Below, one piece after another: positions 44,257 to 53,147 of a stretch of DNA of 64,000 bases. The position numbers and the translations under genes were made by a program. The first letter of the stretch is position 1; the number at the start of each line of letters is the position of its first letter. The DNA comes from Xanthomonas campestris pv. phormiicola (GTDB lineage: Bacteria; Pseudomonadota; Gammaproteobacteria; Xanthomonadales; Xanthomonadaceae), in contig CP102593.1 in NCBI GenBank assembly GCA_025666215.1, forward strand, positions 558,001 to 622,000, read 5' to 3'. The notes under the pieces were generated by a model. It did not search any database. It was given only the letters and a program-made list of their open reading frames with translations, and had not been told where the DNA came from.

Positions 44257-47200
44257 ATGTCGCGTTTCTTCGTCAACCACCCGGTGGTGGCCTGGGTCAT
44301 GGCCATCGTGATCGTCCTGGTCGGCATGCTGGCCATCCACGCGCTGCCGGTCGAGCGCTATCCGCAGATGGCGCCGCCGACCATCACCGTGCGCGCCAGC
44401 TACACTGGCGCCTCGGCGCAGACCGTGGAGAACACCGTCACCCAGCTGATCGAGCAGTCGCAGCAGAGCCTGGACCACCTGCTGTACATGACCTCGACCA
44501 GCGCCTCGGACGGCAGCGCGCAGGTCAACCTGGTGTTCGAGACCGGCACCAATGCCGACACCGCGCAGGTGCAGGTGCAGAACCAGCTGCAGTCGGTGAT
44601 GTCGGTGCTGCCGCAGGATGTGCAGCAGAACGGCATCGTCATCACCAAGTCCAGCGGCTCGCTGTTCGAGGTGGTGGCGTTCACCTCCGACGACGGCAGC
44701 ATGGACAACTTCGATGTCGCCAACTACATGGAATCGAACATCGACGACCAGATCAGCCGGGTCAGCGGCGTGGGCAACATCCAGCCGATGGGCTCGGAGT
44801 ACGCCATGCGCATCTGGCTGGATCCGGAGAAGCTGCGCAAGTACGCGCTGATGCCCTCGGACGTGGAGAACGCGCTGCAGGCGCAGAACACCGACGTGTC
44901 GGCCGGCGAGATCGGCGGCCAGCCGGCGCCGCGCGGGCAACGCCTGGATGCGACCGTGACCACGCGCAGCCGCCTGCACACGCCGGCGCAGTTCGGCGCG
45001 ATCGTGCTCAAGAGCGGTCCCGGCGGCGCGGCGGTGCACCTGTCCGACGTGGCCAGTATCGGCCTGGGCCCGGAAACCTACGACAGCATCACCCGCTTCA
45101 ACGGCAAGCCGTCGGCCTCGCTGGGCATCGAATTGAACGCCGACGCCAACGCGGTGGAAACGTCCAGGGCGATCGACGCGCGCCTGCAGGAGCTCAAGCA
45201 GTACTGGCCGCACGGCTACACCTACCACATCGCCTTCAGCACCACCCCGTTCGTGACCACCTCGATCAAGGAAGTGGTCATCACCCTGGTCGAGGCGGTG
45301 CTGCTGGTGGTGGCGGTGATGTACCTGTTCCTGCAGAACTGGCGCGCCACGCTGGTCCCGACCATCGCCGTGCCGGTGGTGCTGATGGGCACCTTCGGCG
45401 TGCTGGCCGCGTTCGGCTACTCGATCAACACCCTGACCATGTTCGCGATGGTGCTGGCGATCGGCCTGCTGGTGGACGACGCCATCGTGGTGGTGGAGAA
45501 CGTGGAGCGGGTCATGAGCCAGGAAGGGCTGCCGCCGAAGCAGGCGACGCTGCGCTCGATGCAGCAGATCGGCGGCGCGCTGGTCGGCATCGTGCTGGTG
45601 CTGACCGCGGTGTTCGTGCCGATGGCCTTCTTCAACGGCGTCACCGGGGTGATCTACCGCCAGTTCTCGATCACCATCGCCGCCTCGATGATCCTGTCGG
45701 TGCTGGTGGCGATGACCCTGACCCCGGCGCTGTGCGTGACCATCCTCAAGCCGCTGCACCAGGGCGAGGAACCGATCGGTTCGCATGGCCGCCTCGGCCG
45801 GTTCTTCGTCTGGTTCAACACGCGCTTCCGTGCTCTGTCCGAGCGCTACCGTGCGCTGGTCGAGCGGCTGCTGGGCCGGCGCGCGCTGGGCCTGCTCGCC
45901 TACGCGCTGCTGCTGGGCGTCACCGGCGTGCTGCTGTGGCGCCTGCCCGGCGCGTTCCTGCCCGACGAGGACGAGGGCATGCTCAACGTGCTGGTCAAGC
46001 TGCCGGCCGGCGCCACCCTGGAGCAGACCCTGGCGGTGACCGACCGCCTGACCAGGGCCGCGCTGCATGAACCGGGCGTGCGCTCGGTGCTGTCCTCGGC
46101 CGGCTTCAGCGTGACCGGCGCCGGCCAGAACGTCGGCATGGCCTTCGTCCGCCTCAAGGACTGGGACGACCGCGAGGACGACGCCGACACCATCGCCGCG
46201 CATCTCAACAAGGCCCTGGCCGACGTGCCCGACGCGGAGCTGTTCGTGACCTCGCCGCCGGCCATCAGCGGGCTCGGCGACGCCTCCGGCTTCACCTTCG
46301 AGCTGATGGACTACGAAGGCGCCGGCCACGCCGCCCTGGTGAACGCGCGCGACAAGCTGCTGCGCCTGGCCGGGCACGATCCCAGGCTGCGCGACGTGCG
46401 CTACGCCAGCCTGGAGGACGCGCCGGTCTATGCGGTCAAGATCGACGACGACAAGGCGCAGGCGCTGGGCGTGGACCCGGGCGACATCAACGCCACGCTC
46501 AACAGCGCGCTCGGCGGCGACTTCGTCAACAACTTCATCTACAAGGGCCGGATCAAGAAGGTGTTCGTGCAGGGCGACGCCGAGGCGCGCATGGCGCCGC
46601 AGGACCTGCAGCGCTGGACGGTGCGCAACGCCAGCGGCGACATGGTGCCGATGTCCGCCTTCACCACCTCGCACTGGACCAGCGCGCCGGCCGCGCTGGA
46701 GCGCTACAACGGCGTGTCGGCGATGGAACTGACCGGGCAGGCGGTGCCTGGCGTCAGCTCCGGCGCGGCGATGGACGCGATGGCCGCACTGAGCAAGCAG
46801 CTGCCGCACGGCTTCGGCTATGCGTGGTCGGACATGGCCTACCAGGAGAAGCTGTCGGCCAACCAGGCGCCGGCGCTGTACGCGATCTCGCTGCTGTTCG
46901 TGTTCCTGTGCCTGGTGGCGCTGTACGAAAGCTGGACGATCCCGTTCGCGGTGATGCTGGCGGTGCCGGTGGGCGTGTTCGGCGCGGCGCTGTTGATGAC
47001 CGTGCGCGGCCTGCAGAACGACGTGTACTTCCAGGTCGGCCTGCTGACCACGGTCGGCCTGGCGGCCAAGAACGGCATCCTGATCGTCGAGTTCGCGCGC
47101 GAGCTGGAGCAGCGCGGCGAAAGCCTGCTGGCGGCCACCCTGCACGCGGTGCAGATGCGCCTGCGGCCGATCCTGATGACCTCGCTGGCGTTCCTGCTCG

Positions 47201-47385
47201 GTGTGCTGCCGCTGGTGTTCAGTCACGGCGCCGGCTCGGCCGCGCGCCATTCGCTGGGCACCGGCGTGACCGGCGGCACGCTGGCCTCGATCACCCTGGG
47301 CCTGTTCTTCGTGCCCTTGTTCTACGTCATCGTGCGCAGCGTGTTCCCCGGCAGCAAGCATCCGCCGCTGGAGGCCACGCCATGA
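44257..47385 (+). CDS. RND multidrug efflux transporter (HAE-1 family)
   Basis: A 1042-residue resistance-nodulation-division pump of AcrB/MexB type. It starts MSRFFVNHPVVAWVMAIVIV. Helix 4 carries the proton-relay Asp pair in LAIGLLVDDAIVVVENVERV, and the later GLAAKNGILIVEFARELEQ repeat is typical of HAE-1 pumps. There are twelve membrane helices and two large periplasmic loops. Likely substrates are drugs, detergents or plant phenolics; none can be assigned. It overlaps the outer-membrane gene by 4 bp. Confidence 0.95.
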   Translation: MSRFFVNHPVVAWVMAIVIVLVGMLAIHALPVERYPQMAPPTITVRASYTGASAQTVENTVTQLIEQSQQSLDHLLYMTSTSASDGSAQVNLVFETGTNADTAQVQVQNQLQSVMSVLPQDVQQNGIVITKSSGSLFEVVAFTSDDGSMDNFDVANYMESNIDDQISRVSGVGNIQPMGSEYAMRIWLDPEKLRKYALMPSDVENALQAQNTDVSAGEIGGQPAPRGQRLDATVTTRSRLHTPAQFGAIVLKSGPGGAAVHLSDVASIGLGPETYDSITRFNGKPSASLGIELNADANAVETSRAIDARLQELKQYWPHGYTYHIAFSTTPFVTTSIKEVVITLVEAVLLVVAVMYLFLQNWRATLVPTIAVPVVLMGTFGVLAAFGYSINTLTMFAMVLAIGLLVDDAIVVVENVERVMSQEGLPPKQATLRSMQQIGGALVGIVLVLTAVFVPMAFFNGVTGVIYRQFSITIAASMILSVLVAMTLTPALCVTILKPLHQGEEPIGSHGRLGRFFVWFNTRFRALSERYRALVERLLGRRALGLLAYALLLGVTGVLLWRLPGAFLPDEDEGMLNVLVKLPAGATLEQTLAVTDRLTRAALHEPGVRSVLSSAGFSVTGAGQNVGMAFVRLKDWDDREDDADTIAAHLNKALADVPDAELFVTSPPAISGLGDASGFTFELMDYEGAGHAALVNARDKLLRLAGHDPRLRDVRYASLEDAPVYAVKIDDDKAQALGVDPGDINATLNSALGGDFVNNFIYKGRIKKVFVQGDAEARMAPQDLQRWTVRNASGDMVPMSAFTTSHWTSAPAALERYNGVSAMELTGQAVPGVSSGAAMDAMAALSKQLPHGFGYAWSDMAYQEKLSANQAPALYAISLLFVFLCLVALYESWTIPFAVMLAVPVGVFGAALLMTVRGLQNDVYFQVGLLTTVGLAAKNGILIVEFARELEQRGESLLAATLHAVQMRLRPILMTSLAFLLGVLPLVFSHGAGSAARHSLGTGVTGGTLASITLGLFFVPLFYVIVRSVFPGSKHPPLEATP

Positions 47386-48824
47386 GCGCAGGGTCGTCCC
47401 GCCTGCTGGCCGCGACGTGCTGCGCGGCGCTGGCCGCGTGCAGCATGGCCCCGCACTACGCGCGCCCGGCGCCGCCGGTGCCGCCGCAGTTCGACGCCGC
47501 GGGCAGCGCCACGCCCGGTGCCGGCGCGGCGCTGGCGATGCCGGACTGGCGCGAGGTGTTCCTCGATCCGCGCCTGCGCCAGGTCATCGCGCTGGGGTTG
47601 GAGAACAATCGCGACCTGCGCGTGGCCATGCTCGACATCGACAAGGCGCGCGCGCAGTACCGGATCCAGCGCGCCGCGCTGGCGCCTTCGCTGGATGCCA
47701 ATGCCAGCAGCAGCCGCCAGCGGACCAGCGCCAGCGCCAGCGACAGCGGGCAGGCGCAGACCGGCAGCAGCGACACGCTGCAGGTCGGCATCAGCAGCTG
47801 GGAACTGGACCTGTTCGGGCGCGTGCGCAGCCTCAAGGACGAGGCCCTGGAAACCTGGCTGGCCAGTGCCGAGACGCAACGCAGCGTGCGCCTGAGCCTG
47901 ATCGGCGAGATCGCCGACGACTGGCTTGCGGTCGGCGCCGACCAGCAACTGCTGGCCCTGGCGCAGCAGACCCTGGACAGCCAGGAGCAGACGCTCAGGC
48001 GCAGCCGCGCCCAGCACGACAACGGGATCGGCTCCGGGCTGGACCTGGCGCAGATCCAGAGCAGCGTGGAAGCGGCCCGCGTCGATGTGGCGCGCGATGC
48101 CACCCAGCTCGCCCAGGCCCGCGATGCGCTGCAACTGGTGGTCGGCGCGCCGGTGGACGCCGCGCTGCTCGCCGGGTCCGACGCGTTCGACCGCAGCGTG
48201 GCCCTGGCCCCGCTGCCGGCAGGACTGGATGCCGCGGTGCTGCTGCAACGCCCCGACGTGCTCGCCGCCGAGCATGCGCTGCAGGCGGCCAATGCCGACA
48301 TCGGCGCCGCGCGCGCGGCGTTCTTCCCGACCGTCTCGCTGACCGCCTCCACCGGCCGCAGCAGCGACGCGCTGTCCACGCTGTTCGCGGCGGGCTCGCG
48401 GACCTGGTCGTTCGTGCCCAGCATCGCCCTGCCGATCTTCCACGCCGGCGCGCTGAAGGCTTCCTTGGACGTATCGAAGATCGGCAAGAACATCGCCGTG
48501 GCGCAATACGAGAAGGCCATCCAGAGCGCCTTCCGCGACGTCGCCGATGCGCTGGCGCAGCGCGACCACCTCGCGGCGCAGCTGAGCGCGCAACAGGCGT
48601 TGGTGGACGCGGTGCGACGCAGCCACACGCTGGCCGAGGCGCGCTACCGCGCCGGCGTGGACGACTACCTGCAGGTGCTGGATGCGCAGCGTTCGCTGTA
48701 TGCCGCGCAGCAGGACCTGATCGGCTTGCGGCTGCAGGACGACAGCAACCGGGTCGCGCTGTACACGGCGCTCGGCGGCGGCGCGGATGCGGGCGCGGCA
48801 GGCCCCGCATCGGCAGATCGATGA
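47382..48824 (+). CDS. RND efflux outer-membrane channel lipoprotein (NodT/OprM type)
   Basis: A 480-residue TolC-like channel. The lipobox is CCAALAACSMAP (Cys near residue 20). Two OEP repeats follow, including WELDLFGRVRSLKDEALETW and VLLQRPDVLAAEHALQAANA. The C-terminus DYLQVLDAQRSLYAAQQDL is typical. It is translated through an ATGA overlap with the pump gene, completing a three-gene tripartite efflux operon. Confidence 0.94.
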   Translation: MSAGSSRLLAATCCAALAACSMAPHYARPAPPVPPQFDAAGSATPGAGAALAMPDWREVFLDPRLRQVIALGLENNRDLRVAMLDIDKARAQYRIQRAALAPSLDANASSSRQRTSASASDSGQAQTGSSDTLQVGISSWELDLFGRVRSLKDEALETWLASAETQRSVRLSLIGEIADDWLAVGADQQLLALAQQTLDSQEQTLRRSRAQHDNGIGSGLDLAQIQSSVEAARVDVARDATQLAQARDALQLVVGAPVDAALLAGSDAFDRSVALAPLPAGLDAAVLLQRPDVLAAEHALQAANADIGAARAAFFPTVSLTASTGRSSDALSTLFAAGSRTWSFVPSIALPIFHAGALKASLDVSKIGKNIAVAQYEKAIQSAFRDVADALAQRDHLAAQLSAQQALVDAVRRSHTLAEARYRAGVDDYLQVLDAQRSLYAAQQDLIGLRLQDDSNRVALYTALGGGADAGAAGPASADR

Positions 48825-48903
48825 GCGCAGGGCCGATGCGACGCATCGACCCGCGTGGCGCGTGGTCGGCGTAGATTCGAGCCAGCCCAAACCGATGCCA
48901 TTT

Positions 48904-49074
48904 GTGGGAGCGACTTCAGGGCACCTCTAATAACCTCGATTCTAAAAATTTCGCACTATGCGCATCAATGACTTGCGAGCGTTTTAGTCGAGTTTTTTGG
49001 GGTTATTAGAGGTGCCCTTCAGTCGCGACGCGCCTTCTCGATAACGCCCGTCGCGACTGAAGTCGCTCCCGCAG
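48904..49074. repeat. REP-type repeat interrupted by a 101-bp miniature element (copy 2 site)
   Basis: GTGGGAGCGACTTC (48904-48917) and the rest of the REP (TCAGTCGCGACG from 49019, ending TCGCTCCCGCAG near 49074) flank the miniature element. Excision of 48918-49018 plus one TC restores GCGACTTCAGTCGCGAC, the standard REP sequence. It lies after the RND operon and before the convergent nucleotidyltransferase gene. 49075-49195 shows nothing recognisable. Confidence 0.8.
48918..49018. mobile_element. 101-bp miniature inverted-repeat element (copy 2)
   Basis: The ends AGGGCACCTCTAATAACC and GGTTATTAGAGGTGCCCT are an 18-bp perfect terminal inverted repeat. TC flanks both sides (48916-48917, 49019-49020). 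The interior is nearly identical to copy 1 in inverse orientation, and the length is the same. Both copies sit at the same base of the REP palindrome, so the target is sequence-specific. Confidence 0.82.
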
Positions 49075-49195
49075 GGGGCTAGCGAGCTGGCAGTGCCAGC
49101 GACCGCGAGATCCCGTCGTCGCGCAAGGCGTTCATCCTTGCCGTGACCAGTACCAGGTCGCTCGCGCGAAGCGCGGGTTCGCGACGCAGCGATGC

Positions 49196-50008
49196 CTAGG
49201 CGTCGGCGCGGATCAGCTGCCGGAATACCCCATCCAGCGCCCGTGGATCGCCGCTGCCTGCCGCCAGGCGCGGTGCGGCGGCAGCCATGCGCGCCAGTTC
49301 GGCGTCCAGGAAATCGCTGATCGCCGGCACCCGTGGCCCGTCCTCGATTTCCGCGGCGATGCGCTTCTTCGCCAGCAAGGCGTCGATCGCCGCGCGCAGC
49401 GTGCCAGACGGCAGCAGCGCCTGCAGCAGCAGTTCGAAGGCCATCGGCGGCATCCCGTGCCCGCGTTCGATCCACTGGCAGGCCAGCACCGGGCGCAGCA
49501 CGTACAGGTACTTCTTGGTGCGGATGCGCTCGCCGCGCAGATAGCCGCGGTAGTTGCTCCTGGCCATGTTGAAGTAGTGCCACCAGGTGCCCAGCGCCGA
49601 ATAGAACGCGCGCGCCCTCTCCAGCAGCGCGGCGCTGGCGGCCGCGTCCTGGCGATAGACCAGCGGCGACTGCAGCCATTCCAGCAGCGTCGGGTTGGAT
49701 TTGGACACCAGCCGCAGCGCCTTGCGCAGATCCCAGCCGCTGACGTCCAGGTCGTCGGCGATCGGCAGTTCGATGACGTCGCGCTGCGCCTCGCCCGGTC
49801 CGGTGCGTTCGTTGACGGTCAGATACCAATCCGGCCGATGGACATAGACGAAGCGCGCATCGCAGTCGCTGTCGGGCGAGGAAAAGCCCCAGCCGCGGCT
49901 GCCGGATTCGCAGGCGAGCAGGATGCGCACGGCGTGGTCGCGCTCGATGTCGCGCAAGGCGTCGAGCACGGCGGCGCGCTTGTCCGCCGCGAGCGGGTGG
50001 ATGTCCAT
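49196..50008 (-). CDS. RlaP/YcgL-type predicted nucleotidyltransferase
   Basis: A 270-residue protein of the COG3541/PF10127 type. The nucleotidyltransferase signature GSRGWGFSSPDSDCDARFVY (about residues 36-55) carries the G-S and the D-x-D metal-binding pair. The helical remainder includes NPTLLEWLQSPLVYR and KKYLYVLRPVLACQWIE. Family members are linked to RNA repair or nucleotide transfer, but the substrate is unproven. The stop of mnmG, the upstream gene on the same strand, lies 50 bp from its start. Confidence 0.87.
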   Translation of the reverse strand: MDIHPLAADKRAAVLDALRDIERDHAVRILLACESGSRGWGFSSPDSDCDARFVYVHRPDWYLTVNERTGPGEAQRDVIELPIADDLDVSGWDLRKALRLVSKSNPTLLEWLQSPLVYRQDAAASAALLERARAFYSALGTWWHYFNMARSNYRGYLRGERIRTKKYLYVLRPVLACQWIERGHGMPPMAFELLLQALLPSGTLRAAIDALLAKKRIAAEIEDGPRVPAISDFLDAELARMAAAAPRLAAGSGDPRALDGVFRQLIRADA

Positions 50009-50057
50009 GGTCTGCCGTCCTGGGATGGGGCGGGACAGGGTGCCGCTGCGTCGCCGC

Positions 50058-51947
50058 TCACGCCACCCGGCTGCGCCGCGCACGCTCCAGGTGCACCAGC
50101 AGCAGCGAGATCGCCGCCGGGGTCATGCCGGGGATGCGCTGCGCCTGGCCAACGGTCTGCGGGCGCACGCGCTGCAGCTTCTGCTGTACCTCGGCCGACA
50201 GCCCGCGCACCTGCGCGTAGTCGAAGGCCTCGGCGATCGGCGTGTCCTCGTGGCGCTGCTGGCGCGCGATCTCGTCGCGCTGGCGGTCCAGGTAGCCGGC
50301 GTACTTGATGCCGATCTCGACCTGCTCGGCGACCTGTGCGTCGTCCACGCCCGGACCCAGCGACGGCACCCGCATCAGCGCGGCGTAGTCCAGTTCCGGG
50401 CGCTTGATCAGGTCGAGCACGGTGGTCTCGCGGCTGACCGCCACGCCCAGCGTCGCGGCGACCTCGCGGCCCAGCGCATTGCCGGGCGTGGCCCACAGCG
50501 CGCGCAGCCGCGCGTTCTCCCGCGCCACCGCCTCCTGCTTGGCCTGGAAGCGCGCCCAGCGCGCCTCGCCGACCAGGCCCAGGTCGTGGCCGATGCCGGT
50601 CAGGCGCGCATCGGCGTTGTCCTCGCGCAGCTGCAGCCGGTATTCGGCGCGGCTGGTGAACATGCGGTACGGCTCGGTGGTGCCGTGGGTGATCAGGTCG
50701 TCGATCAGCACGCCGATGTAGGCCTGGTCGCGGCGCGGCGTCCACGGCGCCAGCCCGCGCACCTGGCGCGCGGCGTTGAGCCCGGCGATCAGGCCCTGCG
50801 CGGCCGCTTCCTCGTAGCCGGTGGTGCCGTTGATCTGGCCGGCGAAGAACAGCCCGGGCATCGCCTTGGTCTCCAGCGAGGCCTTCAGCCCGCGCGGGTC
50901 GAAGAAGTCGTATTCGATCGCGTAGCCGGGGCGGGTGATGTGCGCGCGCTCGAAGCCGCGGATCGAGCGCACCAGCGCCAGCTGCACGTCGAACGGCAGC
51001 GAGGTGGAGATGCCGTTGGGATAGATCTCGGCCACGTCCAGGCCTTCGGGCTCGACGAAGATCTGGTGGCTGGCCTTCTCGGCGAAGCGCACCACCTTGT
51101 CCTCGATCGACGGGCAGTAGCGCGGGCCGATGCCCTCGATCTGGCCGGTGTACAGCGGCGAGCGGTCCAGCGCGCCGCGGATGAGGTCATGGGTGCGCTC
51201 GGTGGTATGGGTGATCCAGCACGAGACCTGGCGCGGATGCTGGGCGAGCTCGCCGATGAACGACATCACCGGCAGCGGATCGTCGCCGGGCTGCTCCTCC
51301 ATCGCCGCGTAGTCCAGGCTGCGCCCGTCGATGCGCGGCGGGGTGCCGGTCTTGAGCCGGTCCACGCCGAAGCGGCCGTCGCGCAGGGTCTGCGCCAGCG
51401 CGGTGGCCGGTGGGTCGCCGGCGCGGCCGCCGGCGTACTGGGTCTGGCCGATGTGGATCTTGCCGGCCAGGAAGGTGCCGGCGGTCAGCACCACCGCCGC
51501 CGCCTCGAAGCGCAGGCCGGTCTGGGTGACCGCGCCGCGCACGCGCTCGCCTTCCACGATCAGCGCGTCCACCGCGGCCTGGAACAGGGTCAGGTTCGGC
51601 TGCGCCTCGACCAGGCGCCGGATCGCGCCGCGATACAGGTTGCGGTCGGCCTGGCAGCGGGTGGCGCGCACCGCCGGACCCTTGGAGGCGTTGAGCGTGC
51701 GCCACTGGATCCCGGCCAGGTCGGCGGCATGCGCCATCGCCCCGCCCAGCGCATCGATCTCCTTGACCAGATGGCCCTTGCCGATGCCGCCGATGGCCGG
51801 GTTGCAGCTCATCGCGCCGACCGTCTCCACGTTGTGGGTCAGCAGCAGGGTGCGCGCGCCGGCGCGCGCGGAGGCCAGCGCCGCCTCGGTGCCGGCGTGG
51901 CCGCCGCCGATCACGATGACGTCGTAGCGGTAGAAGGAATCGCTCAT
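50058..51947 (-). CDS. mnmG: tRNA uridine-5-carboxymethylaminomethyl(34) synthesis enzyme MnmG (GidA)
   Basis: A 629-residue FAD-dependent enzyme that, with MnmE, modifies wobble uridine 34 in certain tRNAs. The FAD motif is [20 protein letters not shown] near residue 12, followed by family blocks [20 protein letters not shown] and [18 protein letters not shown]. The C-terminal helical domain carries [12 protein letters not shown] and [16 protein letters not shown]. The length is standard. The ATG at 51947 is chosen because further upstream the sequence is the structured intergenic region. The 5' side faces the candidate small RNA gene. Confidence 0.97.
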   Translation of the reverse strand: MSDSFYRYDVIVIGGGHAGTEAALASARAGARTLLLTHNVETVGAMSCNPAIGGIGKGHLVKEIDALGGAMAHAADLAGIQWRTLNASKGPAVRATRCQADRNLYRGAIRRLVEAQPNLTLFQAAVDALIVEGERVRGAVTQTGLRFEAAAVVLTAGTFLAGKIHIGQTQYAGGRAGDPPATALAQTLRDGRFGVDRLKTGTPPRIDGRSLDYAAMEEQPGDDPLPVMSFIGELAQHPRQVSCWITHTTERTHDLIRGALDRSPLYTGQIEGIGPRYCPSIEDKVVRFAEKASHQIFVEPEGLDVAEIYPNGISTSLPFDVQLALVRSIRGFERAHITRPGYAIEYDFFDPRGLKASLETKAMPGLFFAGQINGTTGYEEAAAQGLIAGLNAARQVRGLAPWTPRRDQAYIGVLIDDLITHGTTEPYRMFTSRAEYRLQLREDNADARLTGIGHDLGLVGEARWARFQAKQEAVARENARLRALWATPGNALGREVAATLGVAVSRETTVLDLIKRPELDYAALMRVPSLGPGVDDAQVAEQVEIGIKYAGYLDRQRDEIARQQRHEDTPIAEAFDYAQVRGLSAEVQQKLQRVRPQTVGQAQRIPGMTPAAISLLLVHLERARRSRVA

Positions 51948-52064
51948 GGGGTACTCGTCCGCCCGGTCGCGGGGACCGGGATGGGGGCGTGCGCAGGGTC
52001 GCGGGCGCCGGAAAACGGGAATTTTAGCGGTTGCATCACAGTTTGCGGATTCGGCCCTAAAGTT

Positions 52065-52078
52065 GGCACGCCCTCTGC
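52065..52078 (+). promoter_or_regulatory. Sigma-54 (RpoN) -24/-12 promoter candidate
   Basis: TTGGCACG-CCCTC-TGCAG (52063-52080) carries GG at 52065-52066 and GC at 52077-52078, separated by exactly 10 bases, as required for sigma-54. The -24 part TTGGCACG is the consensus. Transcription should start near 52090, just before a structured region that ends in a strong terminator. No enhancer-binding protein site was identified upstream. Confidence 0.65.
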
Positions 52079-52089
52079 AGATAACCCTA

Positions 52090-52206
52090 CTGCACCCAAC
52101 GTGGCAGTGCGTCAGGGGCGTACGACTGGAATTGGAACAGGGGCCAGTCACGCGCACGTTGGGGGAGCTGGGGGCCGGTAGTCGGGGGACTGCCGGCCCT
52201 TTTTTT
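52090..52206 (+). ncRNA. Candidate structured small RNA (about 117 nt) with intrinsic terminator
   Basis: The region has no open frame and folds well. Stem P1 is CCCAACGTG (52095-52103) with CACGTTGGG (52155-52163), 9 pairs. Inside it stem P2 pairs GACTGG (52124-52129) with CCAGTC (52144-52149), extended by CGT/ACG, around a 14-base loop containing GGAACAGGGG (52134-52143). The terminator is GGGCCGGTAGTC (52172-52183), loop GGGG, GACTGCCGGCCC (52188-52199) and seven T (52200-52206). Exposed GGGG runs recur in the loops and linkers. Target and function are unknown. Confidence 0.7.
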
Positions 52207-52252
52207 ATGCCTGCGCTTCGGGGCCGACGCCAGCGAGCGCAAGGCTGGAACG

Positions 52253-52286
52253 CGAAAAGCCCCGGCGAACCGGGGCTTTTCGTTTT
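52253..52286 (+). terminator. Strong hairpin with T tail after the candidate small RNA
   Basis: CGAAAAGCCCCGG, loop CGAA, CCGGGGCTTTTCG gives a 13-bp perfect stem (52253-52282) followed by TTTT (52283-52286). It reads as a terminator on the plus strand, and its A/T-rich stem base could also function on the minus strand for the lipoprotein transcript. No gene lies between it and the first terminator. Confidence 0.6.
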
Positions 52287-52298
52287 AGGCGCCGACGC

Positions 52299-52341
52299 CC
52301 GACAGGGCCGGAACAGGGGGGATCCAGATTTCCCTGTCGGA
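52299..52341. other. Second hairpin sharing the GGAACAGGGG loop of the candidate small RNA
   Basis: CCGACAGGG (52299-52307) and CCCTGTCGG (52333-52341) form a perfect 9-bp stem around a 25-base loop. The loop contains GGAACAGGGG (52310-52319), identical to the P2 loop word of the upstream candidate RNA. It could belong to a second related RNA or be a partner of the first one. The rest of this intergenic region (52342-52448) shows no clear element. Confidence 0.45.
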
Positions 52342-52448
52342 CATCGACATAGACGGTGGGGCGATCGCTTCGGGTCATAAAGCGACGCAGGCGGTCACCC
52401 CGTACGACGTAGAGTGCGTCTTGTGGCTGCGTGAAATCAAGCCTTTTC

Positions 52449-52982
52449 TTAGGGCTCTAGTGTGCGCCTTGTCCCATTGCTACGACCCAGATTGCCGGGC
52501 CGGGGCGCGGCCGGACGCGGCTGGGCGGCGGGACGGGGCGCGCTGGCCGGACGCGGCTGCATCGATTGGGGGCGCGGACCGGCGTTGGCCGCATCCGGAC
52601 GGCGCAGCCGGTCCAGGTCGCGCCACGGCGACTTGACCCGGCCGCCGCCACCGCCGATGACCGGCGGCGGGCGGTCCGGCGGGCGGCCGTTGTCGTCGGG
52701 CCGCGGGCGCGGCGGCGGACGGTGGCGCGGCGGACCGTAGTAGTCGCGGTAGTAGTACGGGCCGCCATAGCCGTAGTAGCCATAGCCGTAATAGCCGGCG
52801 CCGTAGCCGTACGGCACGGCGCTGTAGGGCGCGTAGTAGCCGTCGTAATAGCCGTCCGGATAGCGGTATTCGACCGATGGCGCGCCGCGGTAGTAGCCGC
52901 CGCCATTGTCGGCGTAGTCGTAGGTGGCGCAGCCACCCAGCGTGGCCAGCAGTCCAGCGGCCAAGATCAGGCGCATGTTCAT
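52449..52982 (-). CDS. Tyr/Gly-rich and Pro/Arg-rich lipoprotein
   Basis: A 177-residue predicted lipoprotein. The signal MNMRLILAAGLLATLGGC ends in a lipobox with Cys near residue 18. The middle (about 22-80) is dominated by Tyr, Gly and Asp (YGYGAGYYGYGYYGYGG). The C-terminal half is rich in Pro, Arg and Asp (PPRPRPDDNGRPPDRPPP), then Ala/Pro/Arg repeats. No enzymatic domain is visible, and it is probably an intrinsically disordered envelope protein. Start alternatives ATG 52982 and ATG 52976 differ by two residues. Confidence 0.78.
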   Translation of the reverse strand: MNMRLILAAGLLATLGGCATYDYADNGGGYYRGAPSVEYRYPDGYYDGYYAPYSAVPYGYGAGYYGYGYYGYGGPYYYRDYYGPPRHRPPPRPRPDDNGRPPDRPPPVIGGGGGRVKSPWRDLDRLRRPDAANAGPRPQSMQPRPASAPRPAAQPRPAAPRPGNLGRSNGTRRTLEP

Positions 52983-53147
52983 GGCGAATCCTCTCCCTGA
53001 GGCTGACCGACAGGTTCGGCGTGTTGCATTGAATGCCTCCTTAACTCGCTTCGTCGTTGATTGAACGCTTAAGTCGCGCGCAACGGTTGCGTTGCGCCGG
53101 CCGCTGGCGACACCGCGAGCGTAAGGCGATACGTTAACCTTTCGCGC

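Noticed and set aside
42934..47361. A 1475-codon open frame on the minus strand across the RND operon
   Set aside because: It is antisense to three well-supported efflux genes and rich in His, Arg, Gln and Gly, as expected for a shadow frame in high-GC DNA. It has no ribosome binding site or recognisable domain.
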